Shown here: piece by piece, positions 53,605 through 62,307 of the stretch | How the letters are laid out: each line of letters begins with the position of its first letter | How positions within the stretch are numbered: position 1 is the first letter of the stretch | NCBI RefSeq assembly: GCF_004353825.1 | Contig: NZ_SMNA01000014.1 | Location: 62,001-126,000, forward strand | DNA length: 64,000 nt | Reading direction: 5' to 3' | Source: Occultella glacieicola | GTDB lineage: Bacteria; Actinomycetota; Actinomycetes; Actinomycetales; Beutenbergiaceae | Made by a program: the position numbers and the translations under genes | Notes under the pieces: model-generated | Database searches by the model: none | Seen by the model: the letters and a program-made list of their open reading frames with translations, nothing else | What the model was told of the DNA's origin: nothing

Positions 53605-55605
53605 ATGGCCGAGAACCTCCTGCACCCGCCCCGTCCCGGCCGGCGCCTCGACCTCAGCGACGCCGGGCGCTCCCCCTACCAGGCGTCCGGGCAGGCACCG
53701 GTGCAGCTCGCCCTCGAGGACGTCGGCACGCCGCTGTACCACGCGACGTTCGTGGTGGTCGACCTGGAGACCACCGGCGGCTCCCCCGCGGCCAGCGAGA
53801 TCACCGAGATCGGTGCGGTCAAGGTGCGGGGCGGCGAGGTGCTCGGCGAGTTCCAGACGCTCGTCAACCCGGGCGTCGGGATCCCGCCGATGATCACGGT
53901 GCTGACCGGGATCACCAACGCGATGGTGATCGAGGCGCCACCGATCGCCGAGGTACTGCCCGCATTCCTGGAGTTCGCCCACGGCGCCGTGCTCGTGGCC
54001 CACAACGCCCGGTTCGACGTCGGCTTCCTCAAGGCCGCCGCCGCCCGGATGGACCTGTCCTGGCCACGCCCGCAGGTCGTGGACACGGTCGCTCTGGCGC
54101 GCCGGGTGGTCACCCGGGACGAGGCGCCCAACCACAAGCTCGGCACCCTCGCGGCGCTGTTCCACGCCGAGACCACCCCGGACCACCGGGCCCTGTCGGA
54201 CGCCCGCGCCACCGTCGACGTGCTGCACGCCCTGCTCGCCCGGATGAGCGGGCTCGGGGTCACGCACCTGGAGGACCTGACCACCGCGGCAGACCCGGTG
54301 CCGCACGCCCGGCGGCGCAAGTCCACCCTGGCGGACGGCCTGCCCACCGGGGCGGGCGTCTACCAGTTCCTCGGGCCGAAGAACGAGGTGCTCTACGTCG
54401 GGACCGCCGTCAACATCAAGCGGCGGGTGCGCAGCTACTTCACGGCCGCGGAGAAGCGGGCCCGGATCGGGGAGATGGTGGATCTGGCCACCGGGGTGCG
54501 CCCGATCCCCTGCGCCACCCCCCTGGAGGCGAGCGTGCGCGAACTGCGCCTGATCGCCGAGCACAAGCCCCCGTACAACCGGCGCTCCCGGGCCCCGGAA
54601 CGCCGGCCGTGGATCCGGCTGACCGATGAGGCGCACCCCCGGCTCTCGATCGTGAGGTCGGTGCCGGTGGCCGCGCGGGACCGGGCGATCGGCCCGTTCG
54701 CCTCCCGGCGGGGAGCCGAACTGGCGACGGAGGCCATCCTCGCCACCGTGCCCCTTCGCCAGTGCACGGCGCGCCTGCCCAGGCTTCCGGCCCCGGGTGC
54801 CTCGGCCTGCGTCCTCGCCGAGCTCGGGCGGTGCGCCGCACCTTGTGTCACGGCCGGAGGCGTGGTCGAGCCAGGGCTGCCCGGGGTCGTGTCGTTGGGT
54901 CTGCCGGGGATCGGGGCCGAGCGCCCGCACGGTGTGCTGACGCCCTACCCGGTCAGCGTTGCGACGGCCGCGTCCATCATGGGTGGTGACGCCGGCCCGG
55001 TCGTGGCGGCGCTACGACGTTCGATCGGGCACCTGAGCCTGCAGCAGCGGTACGAGGAGGCCGCAGTGCACCGGGACCGGCTGCTCGCGTTCCTGCGCGG
55101 GGCGGCGCGGACGCAGCGACTGGCCCCGGTCCAGCGGGCCCGACAGATCGTGGCAGCCCGCGCGCACGCCGAGGGCGGCTGGGAGATCGTGGTGGTGCGG
55201 TACGGGCGGCTCGCGGCGACCGCGATCAGCCCCCGGGACACCAGCCCCTACCCGACGATCTCGGCCCTGCTCGCCGGGGCCGAGCAGGTGGCCCAGCCGG
55301 ACGTCGTCGGAGGGGCGGCGACGGCCGAGGAGACCGAGCTGATCACGGGCTGGCTGGAACGGCCCGGCGCCCGGCTGATCGAGTTCGACGCCGCCGAGTC
55401 CCCCGGCTGGGCGCTGCCGGTCGGCGGGGCGACGGCCCACCTGCGTGAGCTCGAGGCCGCCCAGACCCGGGACACCGAGCGCGCGGCCCTCGGCCGGCGC
55501 GCCGGAGAGCACCCCGTGATCCCGGCCGCCGACCACCCCGAGGCCCCCGCGTCCGATCACGCGGCGCCCACCCATGCCACGCGCGCCCGTCCCGCGGCCG
55601 GCTGA
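53605..55605 (+). CDS. DEDDh exonuclease fused to a UvrC-like GIY-YIG nuclease domain
   Basis: 666 residues. Residues about 48-215 are a DnaQ-type 3'-5' exonuclease with all DEDDh residues in VVDLETTGG, VAHNARFDVGFL and DHRALSDARATVDVL. Residues about 245-330 are a GIY-YIG domain as at the UvrC N-terminus (GVYQFLGPKNEVLYVGTAVNIKRRVRSYF region). A Cys pair RQCTAR...LGRCAAPC and a UVR-like helix LSLQQRYEEAAVHRDRLLAFL follow. The gene corresponds to Rv2191; such fusions are thought to act in DNA repair, with the partner and substrate not established. The tail of about 30 residues is disordered. Confidence 0.9.
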   Translation: MAENLLHPPRPGRRLDLSDAGRSPYQASGQAPVQLALEDVGTPLYHATFVVVDLETTGGSPAASEITEIGAVKVRGGEVLGEFQTLVNPGVGIPPMITVLTGITNAMVIEAPPIAEVLPAFLEFAHGAVLVAHNARFDVGFLKAAAARMDLSWPRPQVVDTVALARRVVTRDEAPNHKLGTLAALFHAETTPDHRALSDARATVDVLHALLARMSGLGVTHLEDLTTAADPVPHARRRKSTLADGLPTGAGVYQFLGPKNEVLYVGTAVNIKRRVRSYFTAAEKRARIGEMVDLATGVRPIPCATPLEASVRELRLIAEHKPPYNRRSRAPERRPWIRLTDEAHPRLSIVRSVPVAARDRAIGPFASRRGAELATEAILATVPLRQCTARLPRLPAPGASACVLAELGRCAAPCVTAGGVVEPGLPGVVSLGLPGIGAERPHGVLTPYPVSVATAASIMGGDAGPVVAALRRSIGHLSLQQRYEEAAVHRDRLLAFLRGAARTQRLAPVQRARQIVAARAHAEGGWEIVVVRYGRLAATAISPRDTSPYPTISALLAGAEQVAQPDVVGGAATAEETELITGWLERPGARLIEFDAAESPGWALPVGGATAHLRELEAAQTRDTERAALGRRAGEHPVIPAADHPEAPASDHAAPTHATRARPAAG

Positions 55606-55724
55606 CGCCGGCCGGTGCCGCACGCACTCGCCCGAACTCCGCCGAAGCAGTCCCGCGCGCCCGAGCAGGTCCCGCAGACCCTCCGGCCCCGGGCGCACCG
55701 GACTGCCCCAGCGCACGAGGGCCT

Positions 55725-55752
55725 GCCTCACCGCGCCGGGGACCGGTGAGGC
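55725..55752 (+). terminator. Hairpin terminator after the exonuclease/GIY-YIG gene
   Basis: GCCTCACCG (55725-55733) and CGGTGAGGC (55744-55752), a perfect 9-bp stem with a 10-nt loop. The 215-bp gap 55606-55820 shows nothing else beyond a good GGAGG before the next gene. Confidence 0.6.
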
Positions 55753-55820
55753 GCGCCCGGGGGGTGAGGGCGCGGCATGATGGGCCCGTACCCGCATCCG
55801 TTCCCACCCACGGAGGACCC

Positions 55821-56102
55821 ATGATCACCGCGATCGTCCTGATCGACGCCGACGCCGCCCGCATCCCCGAGGTCGCCAAGGAGGTCGCGGACATCGACGG
55901 CGTCAGTGAGGCCTACTCCGTCACCGGGGACATCGACCTGGTGGCGATGGTGCGCGTGCGCCGCCACGAGGAACTCGCCGGCGTGATCGCGGACAAGGTC
56001 AGCAAGGTGGAGGGGGTCATCCGGACCCAGACCTACATCGCGTTCCAGACCTACTCGGGGCACGACCTCGAGGCGGCGTTCGACCTCGGCGTGGCCGACT
56101 GA
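55821..56102 (+). CDS. Stand-alone Lrp/AsnC ligand-binding (RAM) domain protein
   Basis: 93 residues from ATG 55821, with CGGAGGA at about 5 nt. The whole protein is one RAM domain: MITAIVLIDADAARIPEVAK, the turn VSEAYSVTGDIDLVAMVRV, and VEGVIRTQTYIAFQTY. No DNA-binding domain is present, so it is not a normal Lrp repressor. Such single-domain proteins bind amino acids or dimerise with full-length Lrp-family members. It is convergent with trpD, which suggests but does not prove a link to amino acid metabolism. Confidence 0.9.
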   Translation: MITAIVLIDADAARIPEVAKEVADIDGVSEAYSVTGDIDLVAMVRVRRHEELAGVIADKVSKVEGVIRTQTYIAFQTYSGHDLEAAFDLGVAD

Positions 56103-56110
56103 GTCCTTCT

Positions 56111-56124
56111 GGCGGGTGCCCGCC
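56111..56124. terminator. Short hairpin between the RAM gene and trpD
   Basis: GGCGGG (56111-56116) and CCCGCC (56119-56124) flank 2 nt between the two convergent stop codons. Confidence 0.4.
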
Positions 56125-56135
56125 CGCCCTGCCGG

Positions 56136-57209
56136 TCAGGCGTTGCTGGCCGTGACCCAGCGCTCGAGCACACCCGCCGCGGCACCGTCGTCGATGGACC
56201 CGGCGGCCAGTGCCAGTCCGGCGCGGAGCCGGCCGAGCAGGTCACCCTCGGCGGTGCCCGGTCGCGTCCCGTCCGCGACCAGGGCGGCAGCCGCGTTCAG
56301 CAGCACCGCATCCCGGATGGCGCCGGTCCGGCCGACCAGCAGGTCCCGGGCCACGCCCGCGTTGAAGGTGGCGTCGGCACCCCGGATGTCGTCGAGGGTG
56401 GCCCGCGTCATCCCGAAGGCTGTCACAGGGTCGACCTCGTGCTCACGCACGAGTCCCCCGGTGGCCGCGGTGACCTCCCAGACCCGGGCGGGCGCCGTCG
56501 TCGCGAGTTCGTCCAACCCGTCCTCGCTGCGGAACACGAGCGAACTGTTGCCCCGCTCGGCGAACACGCCCGCCATGATCGGCGCCATCCGGGCGTTGCC
56601 CACCCCGATGGCGCCGGCCCGCGGTTGCGCCGGGTTGGTCAGCGGCCCGAGCACGTTGAACGCGGTCGGGACGCCCAGGTCCCGGCGGGCCACGGCGGCG
56701 TGGCGCATCGCCGGGTGGTAATGGTTCGCGAACAAGAACGTGATGCCCGCCTCACCGACCACCCGGGCGGCGGCCGCGGGATCGAGGTCCAACCGGACCC
56801 CGAGGGCCTCGAGCACATCCGCCGAGCCGCTCGCCGAGGACGACGCCCGGTTGCCGTGCTTGACCACGCGGATGCCGGTACCGGCCACCACGATCGCCGC
56901 CATCGTGGAGATGTTGACGCTGCGGTGGCGGTCCCCACCGGTGCCGACGATGTCGACGGCGTCACCGGGCACCTCGATCGGGACGGCGTGGGCGATCATC
57001 GAGTCCGCCAGGCCGCGGACCTCGGGCACGGTCTCGCCCTTGGCGGCGAGAGCCACGAGGAACCCCGCGAGCGTCACCGGCGAGGTGTTCCCGGACATCA
57101 CCTCGTCCATCGCCCAGGAGGTCTCGGCCGCGGACAGGTCCGCGCCGCCGAGCAGCCGCACGATCAGCTCCGGCCAGGTGCGGCCCTCGTCCGCGGCGGG
57201 TGCGGTCAT
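56136..57209 (-). CDS. trpD: Anthranilate phosphoribosyltransferase
   Basis: 357 residues. It joins anthranilate to PRPP in tryptophan synthesis. The PRPP-binding signature is [18 protein letters not shown], followed by [23 protein letters not shown], and the anthranilate site [20 protein letters not shown] with [11 protein letters not shown]. It stands alone here, away from other trp genes, as in M. tuberculosis (Rv2192c). It starts 4 bp after the stop of a receiver-like gene on the same strand, so the two are co-transcribed. Confidence 0.96.
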   Translation of the reverse strand: MTAPAADEGRTWPELIVRLLGGADLSAAETSWAMDEVMSGNTSPVTLAGFLVALAAKGETVPEVRGLADSMIAHAVPIEVPGDAVDIVGTGGDRHRSVNISTMAAIVVAGTGIRVVKHGNRASSSASGSADVLEALGVRLDLDPAAAARVVGEAGITFLFANHYHPAMRHAAVARRDLGVPTAFNVLGPLTNPAQPRAGAIGVGNARMAPIMAGVFAERGNSSLVFRSEDGLDELATTAPARVWEVTAATGGLVREHEVDPVTAFGMTRATLDDIRGADATFNAGVARDLLVGRTGAIRDAVLLNAAAALVADGTRPGTAEGDLLGRLRAGLALAAGSIDDGAAAGVLERWVTASNA

Positions 57210-57213
57210 CGCC

Positions 57214-57648
57214 TCAACGTGCGAGCCGCGCGCGCAGGACGTCCGCGACCGATTCCTGGAGCTCCAGCGGGTCGAGCGGGTAGGAGACCACCGCGTCCGC
57301 CTCGGACCAGGACGCGAGCCAGGCGTCCTGCGGGCGCGCGATGAGCACCATGATCGGCGGGCACCGGTAGATCTCGGACTTCAGCGTGCGGCACAGGCCC
57401 ATGCCACCGTGCTTCGGTGCCTCGCCGTCGAGGATGACGAGGTCGTAGGAGTTGTTCTCCACGTGCTCGACCACCGCGGCCGGGGTGGCCGCCTCGGTCC
57501 AGACGATCTTGGCGGTGTCCAACGACGCCCGGCGTCCGACCCCGACCTTCACCTGGTCCCTCGTGGTGTAGTCGTCGCTGTAGAGCAGGACCGAGGCGGT
57601 CTCCTGCTTCTGCGGTGCGGGCGCGGCTTCGTGCTGCGCAGCGGTCAT
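57214..57648 (-). CDS. Receiver-like (pseudo-response-regulator) protein
   Basis: 144 residues from ATG 57648 (GGGAGG 6 nt upstream). A single REC-fold domain: the acidic pair is Asp25-Asp26 in [10 protein letters not shown] and the phospho-acceptor position is Asp74 in [14 protein letters not shown]. The conserved Thr/Ser after strand 4 is replaced (VLIARPQ, Ala), and the conserved Lys after strand 5 is replaced by Tyr ([10 protein letters not shown]). It may therefore not be switched by normal phosphorylation. No output domain and no histidine kinase are nearby. It is co-transcribed with trpD and divergent from the cytochrome genes. Its role is unknown. Confidence 0.85.
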   Translation of the reverse strand: MTAAQHEAAPAPQKQETASVLLYSDDYTTRDQVKVGVGRRASLDTAKIVWTEAATPAAVVEHVENNSYDLVILDGEAPKHGGMGLCRTLKSEIYRCPPIMVLIARPQDAWLASWSEADAVVSYPLDPLELQESVADVLRARLAR

Positions 57649-57983
57649 CGTGGTCCTCCCGATCACTGGGCGGCGTGGCTCACGTCGCCGCCGAAGTCCT
57701 GTCGGCCATGCTAGTGCTTCCGCCGGCCCGGCAGACGCCACCGGCGCGGGGTCGGACCCGAACCCCGGACGGCGCTTCCGATCGCCTTCGAAGCCCCGGC
57801 GCGCGGTGCCCCGAGGGGTCCTTCGACCGGGCCCACGGGGACGTGACGGCGTTGGCACTTTTGTCAGTACCTGCCTACGTTTTCGGCCTCTCGGACATCA
57901 CTTTTGGGCATCATCGTGCGGCAAACCCCGGTCCGGGCGTGCCGAAGGCGCCACGGGGTTGCCATTCGCGCCATAATGACAGC
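57649..57983. promoter_or_regulatory. 335-bp divergent control region of the receiver-trpD and ctaE-qcrCAB operons
   Basis: No gene is supported. Minus strand: TAGCAT at 57708-57713 gives a leader of about 55 nt to the receiver gene. Plus strand: TTGGCA (57852-57857) and TACGTT (57876-57881) with an 18-bp spacer form a leadered promoter for ctaE, and CATAAT at 57972-57977 lies 6 nt before the GTG as a second, leaderless one. CACTTTTG occurs twice, at 57856 and 57899, 43 bp apart, flanking the first -10 box. Confidence 0.5.
57972..57977 (+). promoter_or_regulatory. -10 box CATAAT of ctaE, leaderless type
   Basis: CATAAT followed by 6 nt and the GTG at 57984. Confidence 0.45.
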
Positions 57984-58622
57984 GTGTCGTCTGCAACCAC
58001 TGAGCTCAGCACCCCCCACCTGTCGGTGAATCGACCCAACCTCGCGCAGGTTGGAACGATCGTCTGGCTGTCGAGCGAACTGATGTTCTTCGCGGGTCTC
58101 TTCGCGATGTACTTCACGCACCGCTCGGTCGCCGGACCCGAGGTCTGGGCCGAGGGCGCCGGTCACCTGAACATCATGTTCTCCGGCGCCAACACCCTGG
58201 TCCTGGTGCTCAGCTCGGTCACCTGCCAGATGGGCGTGGTCGCCGCCGAGAACTTCCGGCAGCGCCGCTCCGGTGGCCTGCTCCAGTTCTGGAAGTGGGG
58301 CATGAACGAGTGGTTCATCCTCACCTACCTGATGGGCGCGTTCTTCGTCGCCGGTCAGATCTTCGAGTACGCCGAGCTCGCCCACGCGGGACTGACCTTC
58401 CAGAACTCGACCTACGGTTCGGTCTTCTACCTGACCACCGGGTTCCACGGGCTGCACGTGATCGGCGGACTGATCGCGTTCCTGTTCGTGCTGCTGCGCT
58501 CGTTCTCGGCGCACCGGTTCGGTGAGCACGAGGCCACCTCGGCGATCGTCGTCTCCTACTACTGGCACTTCGTCGACGCCGTCTGGATCGCGCTGTTCTT
58601 CACCATCTACTTCCTGCAATAG
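57984..58622 (+). CDS. ctaE: Cytochrome c oxidase subunit III
   Basis: 212 residues, five membrane helices. Family blocks: [56 protein letters not shown] and [16 protein letters not shown]. Part of the aa3 oxidase, which in Actinobacteria forms a supercomplex with the cytochrome bcc complex. It heads the ctaE-qcrC-qcrA-qcrB operon, while ctaF and ctaD lie 5 kb further on the other strand. The GTG start lacks a ribosome-binding site and fits the leaderless pattern. Confidence 0.96.
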   Translation: MSSATTELSTPHLSVNRPNLAQVGTIVWLSSELMFFAGLFAMYFTHRSVAGPEVWAEGAGHLNIMFSGANTLVLVLSSVTCQMGVVAAENFRQRRSGGLLQFWKWGMNEWFILTYLMGAFFVAGQIFEYAELAHAGLTFQNSTYGSVFYLTTGFHGLHVIGGLIAFLFVLLRSFSAHRFGEHEATSAIVVSYYWHFVDAVWIALFFTIYFLQ

Positions 58623-58672
58623 CGCCTCCCCCGACACCAGCCCATAACTGACGTAACGAAGGATCTGACCAA

Positions 58673-59452
58673 GTGAAGGCTTTAGCGGCCAGCAGAAGGC
58701 ACCGGTTGGCGCCGGTCATCCTGATGACCCTGGCGTTGTTCCTCACCGGCGCGGTCTACGCCGCTCTCGCCCCGAGCTCCGCGCAGGCGAACACCGCGGG
58801 CGCCGATGACATCGAAGAGGGACGCCGTCTCTTCATCACGAACTGCTCCACCTGCCACGGGATGAGCGCCGAGGGCTCGGACACCGTGCCCTCACTGATC
58901 GGCGTCGGCGCCGCATCGGTCCACTTCCAGGTCATCACCGGCCGGATGCCGATGGATGCCGACTCCCCGCAGGCCGGCGCGAAGCCGCCGCAGTTCACCG
59001 ATGAGCAGGCTCGTCAGCTCGCCGCCTACATCGCCAGCCTCGGCCCCGGCCCGGGCATCCCGGACGAGGAGACGGTCGACCCCGCTCTTGGCAACGCCGC
59101 GGAGGGCATGCAGCTCTTCCGCACGAACTGCGCCATGTGCCACAACTTCGTCGGTGCCGGAGGCGCCCTCACGAACGGCAAGTACGCGCCGGCGCTCGAC
59201 GACAGCACCCCCACCGAGATCTACGAGGCGATGATCACCGGGCCGCAGTCGATGCCCGTGTTCAACAACGCGAACCTCACCGAGGAGGACAAGCGGAACA
59301 TCATCGCCTTCCTCGTGGCCCAGCGTGAGCCGAACCCCGGTGGCTTCACCCTCGGCTCGCTCGGTTCGGTCTCCGAGGGCGTGTGGGCCTTCCTCGTCGG
59401 ATTCGGCCTCCTGATCGGGGCTGCCGTCTGGATCGGAGCGCGCTCCTCATGA
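58673..59452 (+). CDS. qcrC: Diheme cytochrome c subunit of the bcc complex
   Basis: 259 residues. An N-terminal helix (about 12-34) is followed by two c-type heme domains with CSTCHG and CAMCHN, and a C-terminal helix anchors the protein (about 236-256). Electrons pass from the Rieske protein through these hemes directly to the aa3 oxidase, replacing soluble cytochrome c. The GTG has AAGGA 10 nt upstream. The fourth codon is the rare TTA. The stop overlaps the qcrA start (ATGA). Confidence 0.96.
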   Translation: MKALAASRRHRLAPVILMTLALFLTGAVYAALAPSSAQANTAGADDIEEGRRLFITNCSTCHGMSAEGSDTVPSLIGVGAASVHFQVITGRMPMDADSPQAGAKPPQFTDEQARQLAAYIASLGPGPGIPDEETVDPALGNAAEGMQLFRTNCAMCHNFVGAGGALTNGKYAPALDDSTPTEIYEAMITGPQSMPVFNNANLTEEDKRNIIAFLVAQREPNPGGFTLGSLGSVSEGVWAFLVGFGLLIGAAVWIGARSS

Positions 59453-60489
59453 CCATCGAGCACACCGACCGCTCCACCGACGTCGTGGAGCACCCGGAGC
59501 AGTTCACCAACCCGGGCCTGCCCCCGCACCGTCCGCGCCTGGGCGACGAGGACCCGAAGGCCAACAAGCTCTCCGAGCGCATCGTCCTGGCCATCTTCAC
59601 CGTGTCGGTGCTGGCCAGCATCGCCTCGATCGTCGGCTACTTCGCGATCCCGGTCGACCCCGAGGCCGGCAGCATGGGCAACACCCGCTTGTCCACGATC
59701 GTCATCGGAGTCGGGCTCGGGCTCGGCATGCTCGGCATCGGCGTCGCCGCGATCCACTGGGCCAAGTCGCTCATGAACGACCACGACAAGGTCGAGGAGC
59801 GGCACGAGATCGCGGGCGACGAGGAGACTCGCGGCACCGCGGTGGAGATGTTCAACGAGGGCGTCAGGGATGCCTCGATCGCCCGCCGGCCCCTGCTCAA
59901 GGGCGCCGTCGGCGGGGCCCTCGCCCTGGCGCCGCTGCCGTTCCTGGTGCCACTGATCGGCAACCTCGGCGGCGATTGGGACGTCTCGAGGTTCAAGCGG
60001 ACCGCCTGGGCCCCCGGCGACAACGGGGACCGTGTCTACCTCGCCACGGACCCCACGAACCGTCGCATCAAGGCCGCGGAGGTCACCGTAGGGAGCCTGT
60101 TCCACGTGATGCCGTGGAACCTTCCGGAGCACCCGAACTACCTCGATGAGAAGGCCAAGGCCGTCGTCCTGCTGGTTCGGCTCGACCCCCAGGATCTCAA
60201 GGAGACCGAGGAGCGGGCGAGCTGGTCCTACGACGGCATCGTGGCCTACTCGAAGATCTGCACCCACGTCGGCTGCCCCGTCGCGCTGTACGAGCGTGAG
60301 ACCCACCATCTGCTGTGCCCGTGCCACCAGTCCACGTTCGACGTGACGGACGAGGCGAAGGTCGTGTTCGGCCCCGCCGGCCGGGCGCTGCCGCAGTTGC
60401 CGATCGATGTCGATGAGAACGGCTACCTGGTCGCCCAGCGCGACTTCGACGAGCCCATCGGCCCGAGTTTCTGGGAGCGTGAACGATGA
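59449..60489 (+). CDS. qcrA: Rieske iron-sulfur subunit of the bcc complex
   Basis: 346 residues from ATG 59449. Three N-terminal helices (about residues 45-65, 80-100 and 150-170), the actinobacterial form, precede the Rieske domain. The [2Fe-2S] ligands are in CTHVGCPV and CPCHQSTF. The segment RRPLLKGAVGGA before the third helix resembles a twin-arginine motif, used for translocation of the folded Fe-S domain in actinobacterial QcrA. Both ends overlap neighbours by ATGA, so QcrC, QcrA and QcrB are made in step. Confidence 0.96.
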   Translation: MTIEHTDRSTDVVEHPEQFTNPGLPPHRPRLGDEDPKANKLSERIVLAIFTVSVLASIASIVGYFAIPVDPEAGSMGNTRLSTIVIGVGLGLGMLGIGVAAIHWAKSLMNDHDKVEERHEIAGDEETRGTAVEMFNEGVRDASIARRPLLKGAVGGALALAPLPFLVPLIGNLGGDWDVSRFKRTAWAPGDNGDRVYLATDPTNRRIKAAEVTVGSLFHVMPWNLPEHPNYLDEKAKAVVLLVRLDPQDLKETEERASWSYDGIVAYSKICTHVGCPVALYERETHHLLCPCHQSTFDVTDEAKVVFGPAGRALPQLPIDVDENGYLVAQRDFDEPIGPSFWERER

Positions 60490-62171
60490 CCACCGACCTG
60501 GCCCCCGGCCCCAAGGTGGACCCCAAGATCGCCGCGACGGCGGACTTCCTCGATACCCGCCTCGGGATCTCGAAGATGTTCAAGGGGCTCGGCCGCAAGC
60601 TCTTCCCGGACCACTGGTCCTTCCTGCTCGGTGAGATCGCGCTGTACAGCTTCATCGTGCTGATCATCTCCGGCACGTTCCTGACCATGTTCTTCGTGCC
60701 GAGCATGACCGAGATCCACTACCCGCACGATGCCCTCCCGGTGACCATGCAGGGCCAGCCGATGTCGGAGGCGTTCGCCTCCACGTTGAACCTGTCGTTC
60801 CATGTGCGCGGCGGACTCTTCATGCGCCAGCTGCACCACTGGTCAGCGCTGATCTTCGTGGGCGCCATGGTGATCCACATGCTCCGCATCCTGTTCACGG
60901 GTGCGTTCCGCAAGCCTCGTGAGATCAACTACCTGATCGGCTTCCTGATGCTGATCACGAGCCTGCTGGCGGGCCTGACCGGTTACTCCCTCCCCGACGA
61001 CGTGCTCTCCGGCAACGGCCTGCGGATCACCGACGGTGTGGTGCGGTCCATCCCGATCATCGGCTCCTACCTGAGCTTCATGGTGTTCGGCGGCGAGTTC
61101 CCCGGCATGGACGTCGTCCCCCGGATGTACGCGCTGCACATCTTGTTCATCCCGGGGCTGATCCTGGCGCTCGTGGCCGTGCACCTGTTCCTGGTGTTCT
61201 GGCACAAGCACACCCAGTACCCGGGTCCCGGCCGCACGAACAAGAACGTGGTCGGGTTCCCGCTGTTCCCGATCTACGTGGCCAAGGCCGGCGGCTTCTT
61301 CTTCATCGTGTTCGGCATCCTCGGCCTCATGGGCGCGACGATGAGCATCAACAACGTGTGGAACTACGGCCCGTTCGACCCGGCGCTCGTCGGGGCCGGC
61401 GCCCAGCCGGACTGGTACATGCTCTTCCTCGAGGGCTCGCTGCGGCTGATGCCGAGCTGGGAGGTGGTCATCGCCGGCTTCACCGTCCCGATGAGCGTCC
61501 TGATCCCGGCCGTGGTCGTCCCCGGCGTGCTGTTCACCGTCCTCGGTGCGTACCCGTTCATCCACAACTACGCCACGAAGGACACCGGCGAGCACCACGT
61601 GCTCGACCGGCCGCGCAACGCGCCGACCCGCACCGCCATCATCGTGGCCGTGCTGAGCGTGTTCTTCGTCCTCCTCGCGGCCGGCTCGAACGACCTCATC
61701 GCCACGCACTTCAGCCTGTCCCTGAACGCGATCACCTGGGCGTTCCGGGTGCTGTTCTTCGTGCTCCCCGTGGTCGCGTTCATCGTGACCAAGCGGGTCT
61801 GCTACGGCCTGCAGCGCAAGGACCGGGAATTGGTCCTGCACGGCCACGAGACGGGCCGTGTGGTCCGGTTCGCCTCCGGCGAGTACGCCGAGGTGCACAA
61901 GCCGCTGGACGATTTCGAACGGTGGGTGCTGGTCGGCCCGCAGCCGGAGCGTCCGCTCGAGATCGAGCCGGCCGAGGACTCCAACGGTGTTCGCCGCCCC
62001 GGTCACAAGAAGGAGCTGCGCCGCCAGAAGTTCTCGCGCTTCTTCTACGAGGAGCGGGTCGAGCCGGTGACCCCGGCCGAGTTGGTCGCCGCGCACGCCA
62101 CCGGCGCCCACGACGCCCTGCCCGCGTCCGAGGAGCGGGATGCTCGCGAACTCGAGGCGCGAACCCACTGA
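60486..62171 (+). CDS. qcrB: Cytochrome b subunit of the bcc complex
   Basis: 561 residues. Eight or more helices with the heme-b histidines in LHHWSALIFVGAMVIHMLR and the paired positions in MYALHILFIPGLILALVAVHLFL; the quinol site shows GYSLPDDVLSG and the PEWY-like motif reads QPDWYMLFLEG, as usual in this clade. The C-terminal 130 residues form the cytosolic extension typical of Actinobacteria. It oxidises menaquinol. Last gene of the ctaE-qcrCAB operon; two hairpins follow before sodA. Confidence 0.96.
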   Translation: MTTDLAPGPKVDPKIAATADFLDTRLGISKMFKGLGRKLFPDHWSFLLGEIALYSFIVLIISGTFLTMFFVPSMTEIHYPHDALPVTMQGQPMSEAFASTLNLSFHVRGGLFMRQLHHWSALIFVGAMVIHMLRILFTGAFRKPREINYLIGFLMLITSLLAGLTGYSLPDDVLSGNGLRITDGVVRSIPIIGSYLSFMVFGGEFPGMDVVPRMYALHILFIPGLILALVAVHLFLVFWHKHTQYPGPGRTNKNVVGFPLFPIYVAKAGGFFFIVFGILGLMGATMSINNVWNYGPFDPALVGAGAQPDWYMLFLEGSLRLMPSWEVVIAGFTVPMSVLIPAVVVPGVLFTVLGAYPFIHNYATKDTGEHHVLDRPRNAPTRTAIIVAVLSVFFVLLAAGSNDLIATHFSLSLNAITWAFRVLFFVLPVVAFIVTKRVCYGLQRKDRELVLHGHETGRVVRFASGEYAEVHKPLDDFERWVLVGPQPERPLEIEPAEDSNGVRRPGHKKELRRQKFSRFFYEERVEPVTPAELVAAHATGAHDALPASEERDARELEARTH

Positions 62172-62233
62172 ACCCCGGGATACGGTGGGGAAGACCCACC
62201 CGCTAGCCGGACGGGCCTGATGCTGACAACGTC

Positions 62234-62258
62234 CCGCGGTCCCACACAGGGACCGCGG
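62234..62258 (+). terminator. Terminator after qcrB, with a competing second hairpin
   Basis: CCGCGGTCCC (62234-62243) pairs with GGGACCGCGG (62249-62258) around a 5-nt loop. The right arm can instead pair with a third segment: CCGCGGT (62253-62259) with ACCGCGG (62264-62270). A TACGGT at 62181-62186 could be the sodA -10 box, in which case both hairpins lie in the sodA leader. Confidence 0.65.
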
Positions 62259-62307
62259 TGATTACCGCGGCACGGAGACACCGCGCCGCACCGACCGGGA
62301 GGACCAC

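Noticed and set aside
55606-55820. Small gene on either strand in the gap before the RAM-domain gene
   Set aside because: Frames exist on both strands but are Arg/Pro/Ser-rich shadows without a start signal; the gap holds a terminator hairpin.
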